Made by a program: the position numbers and the translations under genes
Notes under the pieces: model-generated
What the model was told of the DNA's origin: nothing
The model's database searches: none
What the model saw: the letters and a program-made list of their open reading frames with translations, nothing else
Source of the DNA: Dethiobacter sp.
GTDB lineage: Bacteria; Bacillota; Dethiobacteria; DTU022; UBA8154
Length of the DNA: 64,000 bases
Assembly (NCBI GenBank): GCA_020725665.1
Contig: DYEO01000037.1
Span: 17,542 to 81,541 of the forward strand
Reading direction: 5' to 3'
Part shown: one piece after another, positions 17,308 through 26,068 of the stretch
Layout: every line of letters starts with the position of its first letter
Position numbering within the stretch: position 1 is the first letter of the stretch

Positions 17308-18507
17308 TTAGTAAAAGCGCAGGGCTTCAGCTGGTTCCAACGCCGCCGCTTTCAGGGCGGCAACGGAACTTGATACCAGGGCCAGCACCACCGCAAGGAG
17401 CATGGCCGGCAGCGCCAGCTCCAGGCGCCAGGGAACCTGGAGTTGCATCTGTGCCAGGAAAGGGCCGGCCAGGCGGGAGATGAGTATTCCGGCCGTATAG
17501 CCGGCTGCGCCTCCGGGGATGCTCACAAAGAGCGCCTCTAAAAAGATGATCTGCAGCAGGTGACTGCGGCGAAAACCGATAGCCCGCAGAATGCCGATCT
17601 CCCGCGTCCTTTCACGCACAAAAGAGAGCATGGTGTTAAAGATTCCCAGGCCCGTCACCAAAAGGACAATTCCCGAGAGGATATAACCAAAAGCCGCGTA
17701 GCGATCCATGGTTTCCTTGCGCAGCAGGGCTGATTGCCGCAGGGCCGTAACCTGGGAACCGGGTAACACTTCCTGGAGCTGGGCCACTATCTCCTCAATG
17801 GGACAGAAATTACAGTAGGCCGAGATCTCCACCATGGAAAACTCTCCGGGACGCCCCAGCAGGGCCTGGGCCGCTCCCAGGTCGGCAAAGATAAGGCCGT
17901 CTTCCTCGCCGCCTGTCTCCGCAAGCACACCCGCCACCTGGAATGCTTTCCCGTTTAGCTGGAGCAGCTCACCGGCGCTCTTCCCCAAGGCCCGGGCTGC
18001 AGAAAAGCCCAGCAGTACGCCGTTCGGCGGCAGCTCAAGAAGGGCCAGGTCTTTGCCTGTTTCCCCTGCAATAATGCCTGTCTCCTGGTGCAGGGAAAGC
18101 CAGGGCTTCATACTGAACTCAAGCCGGGTGTCCATACTTACGAGCAGGGCTTTTTGCCCAACCACATCAACATCTGCAATTATCTTGGGAGAGATAATGT
18201 TGATGCTGCGCCGTTCCTCGATATCATCGATTCGTTCCAGGTCCGTAACAGTTAAATTTTCCATTTCGAAAATTACCTGGCCCATGTGTGTATCGCCATA
18301 ATTCAGCTCGACGCCCTCGGCCCGGGGCGTAATCACAATATTGGCGCCGAATTCGTCCAGATAATCTCCCAGTTCCAGCTGCATCGTCTGCATAATGTTA
18401 TATACGGCCAATACGGTGGCCACACCAACTGCCAGGCTGAAGATGAGGAAAGCTGTTTTCCATTTATGTCTTTTTAAATTTTTTAAGGCGATGGTCCATG
18501 TTTTCAT
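17308..18507 (-). CDS. ABC transporter permease, FtsX/MacB type (first permease)
   Basis: The 399-residue protein has the same layout as its partner at 15.3 kb: one N-terminal helix, an extracytoplasmic domain and three C-terminal helices with VRERTREIGILRAIGFRRSHLL. The extracytoplasmic domain contains a CNFC pair (near residue 232), absent from the partner, that could bind metal or be redox active. The two permeases are diverged paralogues and presumably form a heterodimer. Confidence 0.87.
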   Translation of the reverse strand: MKTWTIALKNLKRHKWKTAFLIFSLAVGVATVLAVYNIMQTMQLELGDYLDEFGANIVITPRAEGVELNYGDTHMGQVIFEMENLTVTDLERIDDIEERRSINIISPKIIADVDVVGQKALLVSMDTRLEFSMKPWLSLHQETGIIAGETGKDLALLELPPNGVLLGFSAARALGKSAGELLQLNGKAFQVAGVLAETGGEEDGLIFADLGAAQALLGRPGEFSMVEISAYCNFCPIEEIVAQLQEVLPGSQVTALRQSALLRKETMDRYAAFGYILSGIVLLVTGLGIFNTMLSFVRERTREIGILRAIGFRRSHLLQIIFLEALFVSIPGGAAGYTAGILISRLAGPFLAQMQLQVPWRLELALPAMLLAVVLALVSSSVAALKAAALEPAEALRFY

Positions 18508-18537
18508 CTTTTCACCTCTCCCAGGTTGTGCCGGGCT

Positions 18538-18870
18538 TTAAATTTCAAATAACCTGCCATTCGCATATGCGAGACGCATTACCAGTTCGCCGTCCTTGTA
18601 GATAAAAATCTCCTGGTGGCAACCGAAGTTCTTCACGACCGCATCTTCGGCTGTTTCACCGGTACTGGAGGCATAATATGCCAGACCCTGCTGTTGCAGC
18701 TGCTCGCTTGTTGCACCCGGGGAGCCTCCTACCCTGCAGCAGGAGCCGCCGGAAAAGAAACTGTTGCTGTTACCGTTCACGGGGCGGGCCAGGATATAGT
18801 TGTTAAAGACATTAAAGAGGAGCAGGACAACGACTGCAATAAGCAAATAGTTTTTCAGGGAACTGTTCAC
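18538..18870 (-). CDS. Small membrane-anchored Cys-containing protein, function unknown
   Basis: I do not recognise this 110-residue protein. It has one N-terminal hydrophobic segment (residues about 8-29) followed by a short extracytoplasmic part with a CC pair (GGSCCRVGG) and one more Cys (NFGCHQEIFIYKDG). GTG 18870 follows GAGGTGAA. It sits between the DUF2318 gene and the first ABC permease. In the comparable Campylobacter locus small thioredoxin-like proteins accompany the transporter, so a redox or metal-handling accessory role is possible, but that is inference. Confidence 0.7.
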   Translation of the reverse strand: MNSSLKNYLLIAVVVLLLFNVFNNYILARPVNGNSNSFFSGGSCCRVGGSPGATSEQLQQQGLAYYASSTGETAEDAVVKNFGCHQEIFIYKDGELVMRLAYANGRLFEI

Positions 18871-18945
18871 CGTAATTCACCTCGCGTTTTTGATTTTTGT
18901 AAAAGGAGAGTGTCCCTGGTTTTATAACAGATAGTGCCCCTGGGC

Positions 18946-19541
18946 TTAATAGGCGCGGATGCGCCAGTTCAGAACTTTTTCCAGGGCGATGTTTACCGTG
19001 CCGTCTTCCAACAGCGGTTCCATATAGACGGGTGGGTACGCGCCGCAAACCTGTGCGCCGGCGATAAATTGATGGTCTTCAATCGTATAGGTGGTGCGGC
19101 AGGTATCACAGACCAGTGTCTCGCCGGCCAGGGAGTACGTCCCCTGCAGGGCTCGCACATGCTGCTGCCGGCGAAAAGACGTCCCGAAGGCGTGATGTAA
19201 GCCATCAGCGGTACGGCGAAACCCTCATCATTTTCCACGGTAAAGCTGACGATGTCGTTGCCATCCACCGCTGCCAGGGGTATTTTGATCATTTCATTTT
19301 CGATGAGCGGTTCCACCTCCGTCATGGAAATTAATTTCCCCACATAGGAACGGGGCTCAACTACAGGCTCACCAAAAGCAAAAGCACTGGCCCCGGTCTC
19401 CGGGGGGCGGGTTACTTTGAAGGCAAACAGGGTGATTGCCAGCACCGCCATCGCCAGCATTACCCATTTCTTATAGGGGTTGTGCTTTGCCGCACGGGAA
19501 AACTGTTTTCTTTTTTCTGTTAGCCTCTTGTCACTCAACAA
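18946..19541 (-). pseudogene. DUF2318 membrane-anchored Cys-rich protein, interrupted by a -1 frameshift
   Basis: Two overlapping frames join to one protein of about 198 residues. The first frame gives a basic N-terminus, a membrane helix (residues about 25-42) and a DUF2318-like domain up to SSMCEPCRG. The second frame continues from TYSLAGETLVCDTC to the stop at 18946. The break lies in a run of four C on the + strand (19141-19144). One additional base restores CRG-TYSL without loss. CxxC pairs (CEPC, CDTC) and NDIVSFTVENDEG fit the DUF2318 Fe-S/metal-binding family. A sequencing error in the homopolymer, a recent mutation or slippage are all possible. It is the first gene of the operon, directly behind a BlaI-type operator. 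Confidence 0.75.
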
Positions 19542-19593
19542 ATACGCCTCCTTAAAATTCGTTTAATTACGTGCCATCCAGAACTCCTGTAGC

Positions 19594-19610
19594 TACTACA
19601 TTGTGTAGTA
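19594..19610. promoter_or_regulatory. BlaI/MecI-type operator upstream of the DUF2318-ABC operon
   Basis: The sequence TACTACATTGTGTAGTA is a perfect 7-bp inverted repeat around a 3-bp centre and matches the TACTACA/TGTAGTA half-sites recognised by BlaI and MecI. It lies 53-69 bases upstream of the first gene of the minus-strand operon, and blaI itself is encoded just upstream. Repression of the operon by the BlaI homologue is the direct prediction. Confidence 0.8.
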
Positions 19611-19666
19611 TATGCTGGCAAAAATATATAAAAATTTGTATTGCATAAGGGGTATAACTTGGTACT

Positions 19667-20644
19667 TTAACAGATAAGACCCAGCAACAGAATTGTGCCC
19701 ACCAGCATGGCTGCAGCGAAGCTGAAAAACAGGTAAGATGGACGGCCGCTGCCTTTCCCCTGCTGTGCCTGCAGCAGGCTGGTTAGCCGCAACTCCATCT
19801 CCCGTCCCCTGCCGCCTGCAAAACTGCTGACCAGTACGGGATTTTTAACGCCTCCTTCCAACAGTAATTTCCAAACTTTGAGCAGGGCAGCGCTATAGCC
19901 CCCAAAATCGCCCAGGTAAAAGGCAGCCTCCCGGTCACAGCGACGCTCGTTTTCCAAAAGGCAACAACGTAGAAGCGAGCTGCTGAACGGACTGAAAAAA
20001 ACGGCATCCCGAAGAATATGCAGCAGGTAGGAAAAGAGGGTATCTTTCCGCCGTATATGAACTAGTTCGTGGGTTAAAACAGCTTTCATTTCCTGCTCCG
20101 TCAGCTGGGAGAACAACCAGGCGTTTATGACCAGGACAGGTTTCCGCAGCCCGGCTATGAACGCCGAAAAACCCTTATGGCTGCTGTAAATGACCTCGGG
20201 GACAGGCAGGGAGAGAGCGGCGCATTGCCCGTTGAGGATACGCTTAATCCTTTCTTCTTCATGCTGTGACAGCTTCACGGCCTGCCTGCGGGTACGAGCC
20301 ACAAAGAGGGGTACAGCCACAGCTTTTGAAATACCCGCACCGATAAAGAGGAGCAGCAGGGGAGACAAATAGCTGTAGGCCAGATAGCCCACATGACAGA
20401 GAAGCCCCAGCGTGGCCCCACCCACGGAGAAGAACCCCGTATGACACTGTTTGGTTAAGAGGGAATGATAAAGAACGAAAGCAATAAAAGGGGCCAGGAG
20501 CGCCAAGAGGTAAAGGGCCATGCGCTGCCCCGGGTTATGTAGCGGAAAATATTTTAAGTAGAGCGCCACTGCCGGATAGGCGAGCAGGTGGCCAAAGATG
20601 ACATAAAGGAAAAACGAATGCAGATCAGCCAGTTGCATCGTCAT
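19667..20644 (-). CDS. M56 family zinc metallopeptidase sensor (BlaR1/MecR1-like)
   Basis: About 325 residues. Several membrane helices are spread along the protein. The zincin motif HELVHIRRKD and a downstream ENERRCDREA match M56 peptidases, which cleave the BlaI repressor after sensing. The C-terminal penicillin-binding sensor domain of true BlaR1 is absent; the protein ends in a short tail with one membrane helix. The signal is therefore probably not a beta-lactam. ATG 20644 is chosen because AGAAGGA lies 6 bases upstream. It overlaps the blaI stop by 20 bases. Confidence 0.87.
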   Translation of the reverse strand: MTMQLADLHSFFLYVIFGHLLAYPAVALYLKYFPLHNPGQRMALYLLALLAPFIAFVLYHSLLTKQCHTGFFSVGGATLGLLCHVGYLAYSYLSPLLLLFIGAGISKAVAVPLFVARTRRQAVKLSQHEEERIKRILNGQCAALSLPVPEVIYSSHKGFSAFIAGLRKPVLVINAWLFSQLTEQEMKAVLTHELVHIRRKDTLFSYLLHILRDAVFFSPFSSSLLRCCLLENERRCDREAAFYLGDFGGYSAALLKVWKLLLEGGVKNPVLVSSFAGGRGREMELRLTSLLQAQQGKGSGRPSYLFFSFAAAMLVGTILLLGLIC

Positions 20645-21083
20645 TATCATCCTTCTGCAGTTCCTCTTCTTTATGGGCGGCCAGTATTGTCTCCAGCCTG
20701 TGGATAGTCTCCCGGTCATCCTTTTGCACGCGCTGGATAAAATGAGCCAGGGTGACATCGGCAAAGTCGTCCAGCAGGCTGTCCATAACCTTGCCTACCA
20801 CGCTGCGGGTAAATTCCTCACGTGTAATTGTAGGAAGAAAGTAATGGGTATTTCCCACGGACCATTTTTGCAACAGTTTCTTGGCGGCAAGGCGGCTCAT
20901 TACGGTCATAACAGTGGTGTAGGCAATCTTACGGTTGGCCTGAATCTCCTCGTAAACATCGCGGATACTGACCTGGCAACCTTTGCGCCAGACAACCTCC
21001 ATGATTTCGCTTTCCAGTTTTCCCAGCACCTTGTCCAGGCCGCGCATACCCAAGCGAAACTCGGCGGGAATCCGGTATTTCAT
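20625..21083 (-). CDS. BlaI/MecI/CopY family transcriptional repressor
   Basis: The 152-residue protein has the winged-helix domain of the family: LGKLESEIMEVVWRKG, SIRDVYEEI and KIAYTTVMTVMSRLAAKKLL (residues about 19-72). A C-terminal dimerisation part follows. It is co-transcribed with the M56 peptidase that overlaps its end. Two 17-bp palindromes of the family's operator type lie nearby, one 68 bases upstream of this gene and one ahead of the DUF2318 operon. Autoregulation and control of the transporter operon are the predicted roles. Confidence 0.92.
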   Translation of the reverse strand: MKYRIPAEFRLGMRGLDKVLGKLESEIMEVVWRKGCQVSIRDVYEEIQANRKIAYTTVMTVMSRLAAKKLLQKWSVGNTHYFLPTITREEFTRSVVGKVMDSLLDDFADVTLAHFIQRVQKDDRETIHRLETILAAHKEEELQKDDNDDATG

Positions 21084-21150
21084 TTACCGGCCCTCCTTTT
21101 TTGCTTTAACATGTAACTTAAACCTTTGTCAGCATTATACTTCACCCATC

Positions 21151-21167
21151 TACTACGGTCAATAGTA
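21151..21167. promoter_or_regulatory. Candidate BlaI-type operator upstream of blaI
   Basis: TACTACGGTCAATAGTA has the same 17-bp length and TACTAC half-site as the operator at 19594, with an imperfect right arm. It lies 68 bases upstream of the blaI start on the minus strand, where an autoregulatory operator would be expected. Confidence 0.6.
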
Positions 21168-21173
21168 ATTTCT

Positions 21174-21203
21174 GCGACAGAGGACGATTCTCGATCTGTC
21201 CCT
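21174..21203. repeat. Degenerate copy of a GCGACAG palindromic repeat
   Basis: TGCGACAG followed by GGACG, TTCTCG and TCTGTC matches, with changes, the reverse complement of the palindrome at 38146-38178. It stands in the 160-base spacer between blaI and the thiolase gene. About 10 bases further on, the text CCTGACGTCCAGGGCA recurs near 26153. Confidence 0.5.
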
Positions 21204-21327
21204 TTCGAGGTAAAGGGCATCGGTCCTGACGTCCAGGGCATGAATCAGGTTTTGGAAACAATGGGCAGAATGAAAAAGAGTGAAGTATGAAATCTATGCC
21301 TAATGCCTAACGGACAACCATGTTCAC

Positions 21328-22479
21328 CTAAGTGCTAAAAATATGGATTGTTACAGAACGGGCATCACCATGAAGTTCTCCCCCCATGCAATGAGCCAAA
21401 CCCACCCTGGCACCCTTAACCTGCCTCACTCCAGCTTCACCTCTTAACTGCAGAGCAATCTCCAGCACCTGGGCAACCCCGGTAGCACCCAAGGGGTGTC
21501 CCCTGGAAAGCAGGCCTCCGCTGGGGTTGACAGGGATATTCCCGCCAAGAAAAGTAAAACCTTCCTTGACTAGACGGACGCCCTCGCCAACCGTGGCTAA
21601 GCCCAGTCCCTCATAGTGCATAATTTCTGCAATTGTAAAAGCATCATGCAGTTCAACCACATCTAAATCCTCAGGACCAACTCCCGCCATTGCATAGGCT
21701 TTTTCGGCAGCCCTGAAATCCGCCTCCCAGGTGGAAAGAGATGGGGGATTAGCATAACTTCCACTTAGAAGCACTGAAGCAGAAACATAAACGGGACGGC
21801 TACGGAAACGCTTTGCCATGCTGTTGCGGCAAATTACCACTGCAGCAGCACCGTCACTCTGTGGACAGCAGCTTAACCTGGTCAAAGGTTCGGCGATCAC
21901 GGGAGAGTTCAGCACATCTTCTTTGGTGATGGGCTCGCGATACTGAGCAAACGGGTTTAATGACCCATGGCGGCGGTTTTTCACTGCCACCAGTGCCAGG
22001 TCTTCAACATTTACCCCGTATTTGTGCATATAGCGGTTGGCTTTCAGGGCAAAAGCTGCAGGAAGAGAAAAGCCGGCTGCGGCTTCCGGGGCTCCGGTAA
22101 CTGCATCAAGAATATTTTTCCTCGGGACAAGCATTTTCTCTACGCCAACAACCAGCGCCACTTCCCCCGCCCCTGCTTGAATAGCAAGACAGGCCAGGTA
22201 AAAAGCGCTGGAACTGCTGCTGCAGGCATTTTCCACATTGATAACCGGGATTTTATTTATACCCAGCTCCCATAATATTTTCTGGCCGATCGTAAACTCA
22301 TTTTGAAGGTTTGGAGCAAGAACATTGGCGCAGCAGGCAATCTGTATATCGCCGGGACCTATCCCGGCATCCTTCAGGGCTTTTTTAGCTGCTTCCATAC
22401 CGAGTTCTTCCAGGCTAAGATGAGGTAAATGGCCAAACCTGGTTATTCCCAGACCGACAACAGCTACTTCCATTCTCAT
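21328..22479 (-). CDS. Thiolase family protein (acetyl-CoA acetyltransferase / SCP2-type)
   Basis: The 383-residue thiolase-fold enzyme has the nucleophile region VENACSSSSSAFYLA near residue 85 and the C-terminal SRGHPLGATG and HCMGG motifs with the catalytic His and Cys. This subfamily, without strong substrate specificity in sequence, is usually paired with a DUF35 OB-fold protein, as here (4-base overlap). It would carry out thiolytic cleavage or condensation of an acyl-CoA. It is last in the iorA-iorB-tetR-DUF35-thiolase group. Confidence 0.9.
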   Translation of the reverse strand: MRMEVAVVGLGITRFGHLPHLSLEELGMEAAKKALKDAGIGPGDIQIACCANVLAPNLQNEFTIGQKILWELGINKIPVINVENACSSSSSAFYLACLAIQAGAGEVALVVGVEKMLVPRKNILDAVTGAPEAAAGFSLPAAFALKANRYMHKYGVNVEDLALVAVKNRRHGSLNPFAQYREPITKEDVLNSPVIAEPLTRLSCCPQSDGAAAVVICRNSMAKRFRSRPVYVSASVLLSGSYANPPSLSTWEADFRAAEKAYAMAGVGPEDLDVVELHDAFTIAEIMHYEGLGLATVGEGVRLVKEGFTFLGGNIPVNPSGGLLSRGHPLGATGVAQVLEIALQLRGEAGVRQVKGARVGLAHCMGGELHGDARSVTIHIFST

Positions 22480-22877
22480 CCCTCTTTAACCTCAAGTTTG
22501 AAAAAATAACCCGGTTTTTCTTTGCCGTCAGGGAATAATCCGGTAACACCGGCTTCCAAAACAACAGGCGTTCCTACCTTTAGAGATTCCCTGGGACAAC
22601 AGATACGCGCCGGCATGGTAATACCATCTTCCAGTAAAACATAACCAACCGTATAAGGAGTCTCATCATTTTCGTTTTTTTTAAAAAAGACGTTGCAAAA
22701 AGCATAAACAGTGCCGCGCTGTGAAAGGATTATTTTTTCCTGGTCGGTACTGTAACACCGCCAGCATATCTTGCGAGCAGGGAAGTACTTGGCTCCACAT
22801 TTTCTGCAGCAAGAGCCAAAGAGTGCCGGAGCTCCAGTATCCTGATTCCAAAGATTCTCCCGAACTGTTTTAACCAT
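22476..22877 (-). CDS. DUF35 OB-fold/zinc-ribbon acyl-CoA-associated protein
   Basis: The 133-residue protein has an N-terminal rubredoxin-like zinc ribbon (CCRKCGAKYFPARKICWRC) and a C-terminal OB-fold (TVYAFCNVFFKK). DUF35 proteins bind acyl-CoA thiolases or hydratases and hand over CoA substrates. The overlap with the thiolase gene indicates a complex of the two. Confidence 0.92.
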   Translation of the reverse strand: MVKTVRENLWNQDTGAPALFGSCCRKCGAKYFPARKICWRCYSTDQEKIILSQRGTVYAFCNVFFKKNENDETPYTVGYVLLEDGITMPARICCPRESLKVGTPVVLEAGVTGLFPDGKEKPGYFFKLEVKEG

Positions 22878-22919
22878 GCTTACACCCCCGTACTGTCATC
22901 TGTTAAGGAGTAGGTGCCC

Positions 22920-23528
22920 CTATTTATGATGATCCCTTAGCACTCCGTGAAAAAAAATCTCCGTGATTTCTTTTGACAGTTCTTCGATGGATAGAGGTCC
23001 GGCGGGATCGAACCAGAAGTAGGTCCAGTTAGTCATAGCGACAAGGGAAAAGGAGGCAGCTGTTAAATTGAACGGCTTTAACATTCCATTATTTGCAAGC
23101 CGTTTTACTTCTTTTTCAATCAGCTTTAAAGATTCATGTTTTTTTTTATTAATACTTTTTAACTGTTCGGGACTTAATCTTTGACTTTCTTTAGTAAGCA
23201 ACCCGATTTCCATCTTGTCATCCATGACAACCTGTAATAGGTTTCGCGTAATGCGGGTCAAGTTTTTTTGGGGGTCATCGCCTTCTTTAATGGCAGCTTT
23301 CAAGGACTGAATAAGTTTGTCAACCGAGCCATCCAAAATGCTGAAGAGAATATCTTCTTTATCTTTAAAGTGGTAGTAAATCCCAGCATTGCTCAACCCA
23401 ACTGTTTTTGCCAGTTCCCTTGTCGAGGCATGATCATAACCAAGCTCATGAAAAAGTCTTGTGGCTGCCTTAATAATTTCCTGCCTGCGGGCGATGGTGC
23501 TATCCTGATTTAAGCTAATATCCATCAT
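22920..23528 (-). CDS. TetR family transcriptional regulator
   Basis: The 202-residue protein has a TetR N-terminal HTH (IIKAATRLFHELGYDHAS, TVGLSNAGIYYHFKDKEDIL, residues about 18-63). The C-terminal part resembles FadR/AcrR-like acyl-CoA responsive regulators (TetR_C domain), which would suit a cluster with a thiolase. It lies between iorB and the DUF35 gene and likely controls the cluster. Confidence 0.9.
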   Translation of the reverse strand: MMDISLNQDSTIARRQEIIKAATRLFHELGYDHASTRELAKTVGLSNAGIYYHFKDKEDILFSILDGSVDKLIQSLKAAIKEGDDPQKNLTRITRNLLQVVMDDKMEIGLLTKESQRLSPEQLKSINKKKHESLKLIEKEVKRLANNGMLKPFNLTAASFSLVAMTNWTYFWFDPAGPLSIEELSKEITEIFFHGVLRDHHK

Positions 23529-23560
23529 TTAGCCCCCCCTTTTATTCTAGCCTATCCAGG

Positions 23561-24148
23561 TTAGGAGAAGTGAACTGCTTTTCCCTCCAGGTAAGCTTTT
23601 TGATTCATCTCTACAAACTTTTCCGGTACTAGTCGCTTGATTACTTCCAGCCATATTTCTCCTGTCCCGCCAACTAAATTAGAAAGAGCACCCAGCAAAA
23701 CAACCCCTGCCATGGCAGGATTACCCAGAGAGCCGGCTAGGTTAGTAGCATCCAGCCAAAGTACTTTAGAGCCTTTCCTCTTAAGTATACCTTCAATCTC
23801 GTCTTGCGTGGGGTAGGTAGCTTTTCCCAGGTTTACGGAGGGTGGCGGGATACGGTAGCTGTTTGACAGTACAACTGACTCTTTGTTCAGATACATCGGC
23901 CACCGTGCTGCTTCAAGCATTTCAAAGCCTATCAGGTAATCAGTTTTCCCTTGCTCTACCAGGGGGGAGAAAACTTTCTCACCCCAGCGGACATGGCTTT
24001 CTACTGTCCCCCCTCTTTGCGCCATACCATGCACTTCGGCTGTTTTTACATCATAACCTAGCTCCATACCCACACCTGCCAGGATATTACTTGCCAAAAT
24101 TGTACCTTGTCCACCAACCCCGGCCATTAAAAAGTCAATTTTTCTCAC
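23561..24148 (-). CDS. iorB: Indolepyruvate ferredoxin oxidoreductase, beta subunit
   Basis: The 195-residue gamma-type pyruvate:ferredoxin oxidoreductase domain contains FLMAGVGGQGTILAS and AEVHGMAQRGGTVESHVR, typical of IorB. GTG 24148 is used: GGAGG lies 8 bases upstream and the product starts directly at the domain. Upstream in-frame extensions lack a ribosome-binding site. With IorA it oxidatively decarboxylates aryl-pyruvates to aryl-acetyl-CoA and reduces ferredoxin. Confidence 0.92.
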   Translation of the reverse strand: MRKIDFLMAGVGGQGTILASNILAGVGMELGYDVKTAEVHGMAQRGGTVESHVRWGEKVFSPLVEQGKTDYLIGFEMLEAARWPMYLNKESVVLSNSYRIPPPSVNLGKATYPTQDEIEGILKRKGSKVLWLDATNLAGSLGNPAMAGVVLLGALSNLVGGTGEIWLEVIKRLVPEKFVEMNQKAYLEGKAVHFS

Positions 24149-24212
24149 CGAATCATCCTCCACTTCCATTAAGATAATGCTTAAGATATTGTTTTTGCCG
24201 AATAACCTTTGA

Positions 24213-25973
24213 CTACTGTTGTTTAATTGCTTCTGAAGGACAAACTTGTATACAAAGCCCGCAACCATTGCACAACACCGGATCAATCCTTACATAATCT
24301 TCTTCCTGCACAAGAGGTGAACACCCCAAATCCAGACAGCTTCCACAGTTGCTGCACAGTTCCGGATCGATCTGCGGGGGCGTTTTTTTCTCTTTCATTT
24401 GCAGCGCACAGGGTCTTAAGGCAACAATTACTGACGGCTCCTGGCTGGCCAGGTGATCCTCCAGTATTCTGGAGAACTCGTCCATCAGGTAAGGGTCGAC
24501 CACATCAACTTTTTTATAGCCTATACTGCGAACAAGGTTTATAATGTCGATTCGTGCAGTTTGCTGCATCTGCAAAGTAAATCCGGTCCCGGGATGGTGC
24601 TGGTGGCCGGTCATACCGGTAGTACGGTTATCTGCTATAATGGTCGTTGTTGTCCCCAGGTTATATAACACATCTATGATAGGATGAATCCCTGCGTGGA
24701 AAAAGGTTGAATCTCCCAGAAGAGCTACAAAACGCTCATTGGTTTTGGCTTTATCAAATCCATGGGCAACCCCTATACTTGCCCCCATGCATCCTGTAAA
24801 GTGCATGGCGTTCAGGGGAGGTGCAACACCCAGCGTATAACATCCGATATCGCCCAGAACCAGCACACCTGCTTCCCTGAGGACATTGAACATGCCGCGG
24901 TGGCCGCAGCCAGGGCATAAGATAGGGGGCCGAACGGGCAAGGCAGCCGTATCGGAAAGGTACGCTGCTGCCTCGGCTTCATCTTCTGTCATTTGGATCA
25001 ACCCGGCAGCAGCTGCGCAGCGCCGTATCAAGGTCGGGCTGAATTCTCCAATCATGGGGAAAATATCTTTTCCCCTGACCTTGATCCCCATACAGCGAAT
25101 CTGCTCTTCAAAGAATGGGTCGAGCTCCTCTATAACGACCACCTCATGGACTCTGGAAGCAAACTCTCGGATAAGCTTCTCGGGCAGGGGATAGACCATC
25201 CCTAACTTAAGAAAGGTGGCATGGGGAAATACCTCCCGGGCATACTGATATACTGATCCGGCAGCAATAATGCCCAGGGTGTCATCTCCACTTTCAATAC
25301 GGTTGAGAGGAGATGTCTCAGCATACTGGACTAATCTTTTAATTCTGTCTTCCACCACCGGGTGGCGGAGCCTGGCATAGGCTGGAACCATGGTATATTT
25401 TTGCGGATCACGTTTAAACGGTATAGGTTCTCCGTAAGGGGGAGGTGCTTCATCCGGTGACATTTCTACCAGGGAGGAAGAGTGAGAAGTCCTCGTAACA
25501 AAGCGCATTATCACCGGGGTATCAAAGCTTTCACTTATTTCCAGGGCAACACCGGCAAACTGTTTGGCCTCTTCGCTATCAGCAGGTTCGAGCATGGGAA
25601 CCTTGGCAAACTTGGCGTAATTACGGTTATCCTGCTCATTTTGGGAACTGTGCATCCCAGGGTCATCAGCACAAGCGATAATAAGTCCCGCATTTAGCCC
25701 GGTATACACGGCATAAAATAAAGAATCGGCCGCAACGTTCAAACCAACATGTTTTGTGGAAACCAGAGCCCTGGTGCCGGCATAAGCTGCACCTATCGCC
25801 ACATCCATGGCCACTTTTTCGTTAGGTGCCCATTCTGCAAATACGCCAGGGTAAAGAGCAAAATGTTCCATGATCTGTGTGCTGGGTGTTCCGGGGTAGG
25901 CAGCTCCTACCCTTACTCCGTTAAGGTAGGCACCATAGGCAACAGCTTCGTTTCCCGTCATTAATTTTTTCAA
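24213..25973 (-). CDS. iorA: Indolepyruvate ferredoxin oxidoreductase, alpha subunit
   Basis: The 586-residue protein has the pyrimidine-binding domain at the N-terminus (MTGNEAVAYGAYLNGV, AYPGTPSTQI). The TPP-binding core contains CPGCGHRGMFNVL and GDIGCYTLG, with GDSTFFHAGI near residue 423. A C-terminal 2x[4Fe-4S] ferredoxin domain follows (CSNCGSCLDLGC and CNGCGLCIQVCP). It converts indolepyruvate, phenylpyruvate and related 2-oxo acids to CoA thioesters in amino acid fermentation, or works in reverse for biosynthesis. It heads the minus-strand cluster. Confidence 0.95.
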   Translation of the reverse strand: MKKLMTGNEAVAYGAYLNGVRVGAAYPGTPSTQIMEHFALYPGVFAEWAPNEKVAMDVAIGAAYAGTRALVSTKHVGLNVAADSLFYAVYTGLNAGLIIACADDPGMHSSQNEQDNRNYAKFAKVPMLEPADSEEAKQFAGVALEISESFDTPVIMRFVTRTSHSSSLVEMSPDEAPPPYGEPIPFKRDPQKYTMVPAYARLRHPVVEDRIKRLVQYAETSPLNRIESGDDTLGIIAAGSVYQYAREVFPHATFLKLGMVYPLPEKLIREFASRVHEVVVIEELDPFFEEQIRCMGIKVRGKDIFPMIGEFSPTLIRRCAAAAGLIQMTEDEAEAAAYLSDTAALPVRPPILCPGCGHRGMFNVLREAGVLVLGDIGCYTLGVAPPLNAMHFTGCMGASIGVAHGFDKAKTNERFVALLGDSTFFHAGIHPIIDVLYNLGTTTTIIADNRTTGMTGHQHHPGTGFTLQMQQTARIDIINLVRSIGYKKVDVVDPYLMDEFSRILEDHLASQEPSVIVALRPCALQMKEKKTPPQIDPELCSNCGSCLDLGCSPLVQEEDYVRIDPVLCNGCGLCIQVCPSEAIKQQ

Positions 25974-26068
25974 TGCTTTTTCCTCCTTGTTGTTACTAAG
26001 CGAGCGCCCGGTTAGTTTATTATATAAAATTGCATGACAACTGTCAATATCCCTAAATTTTAAAATCC

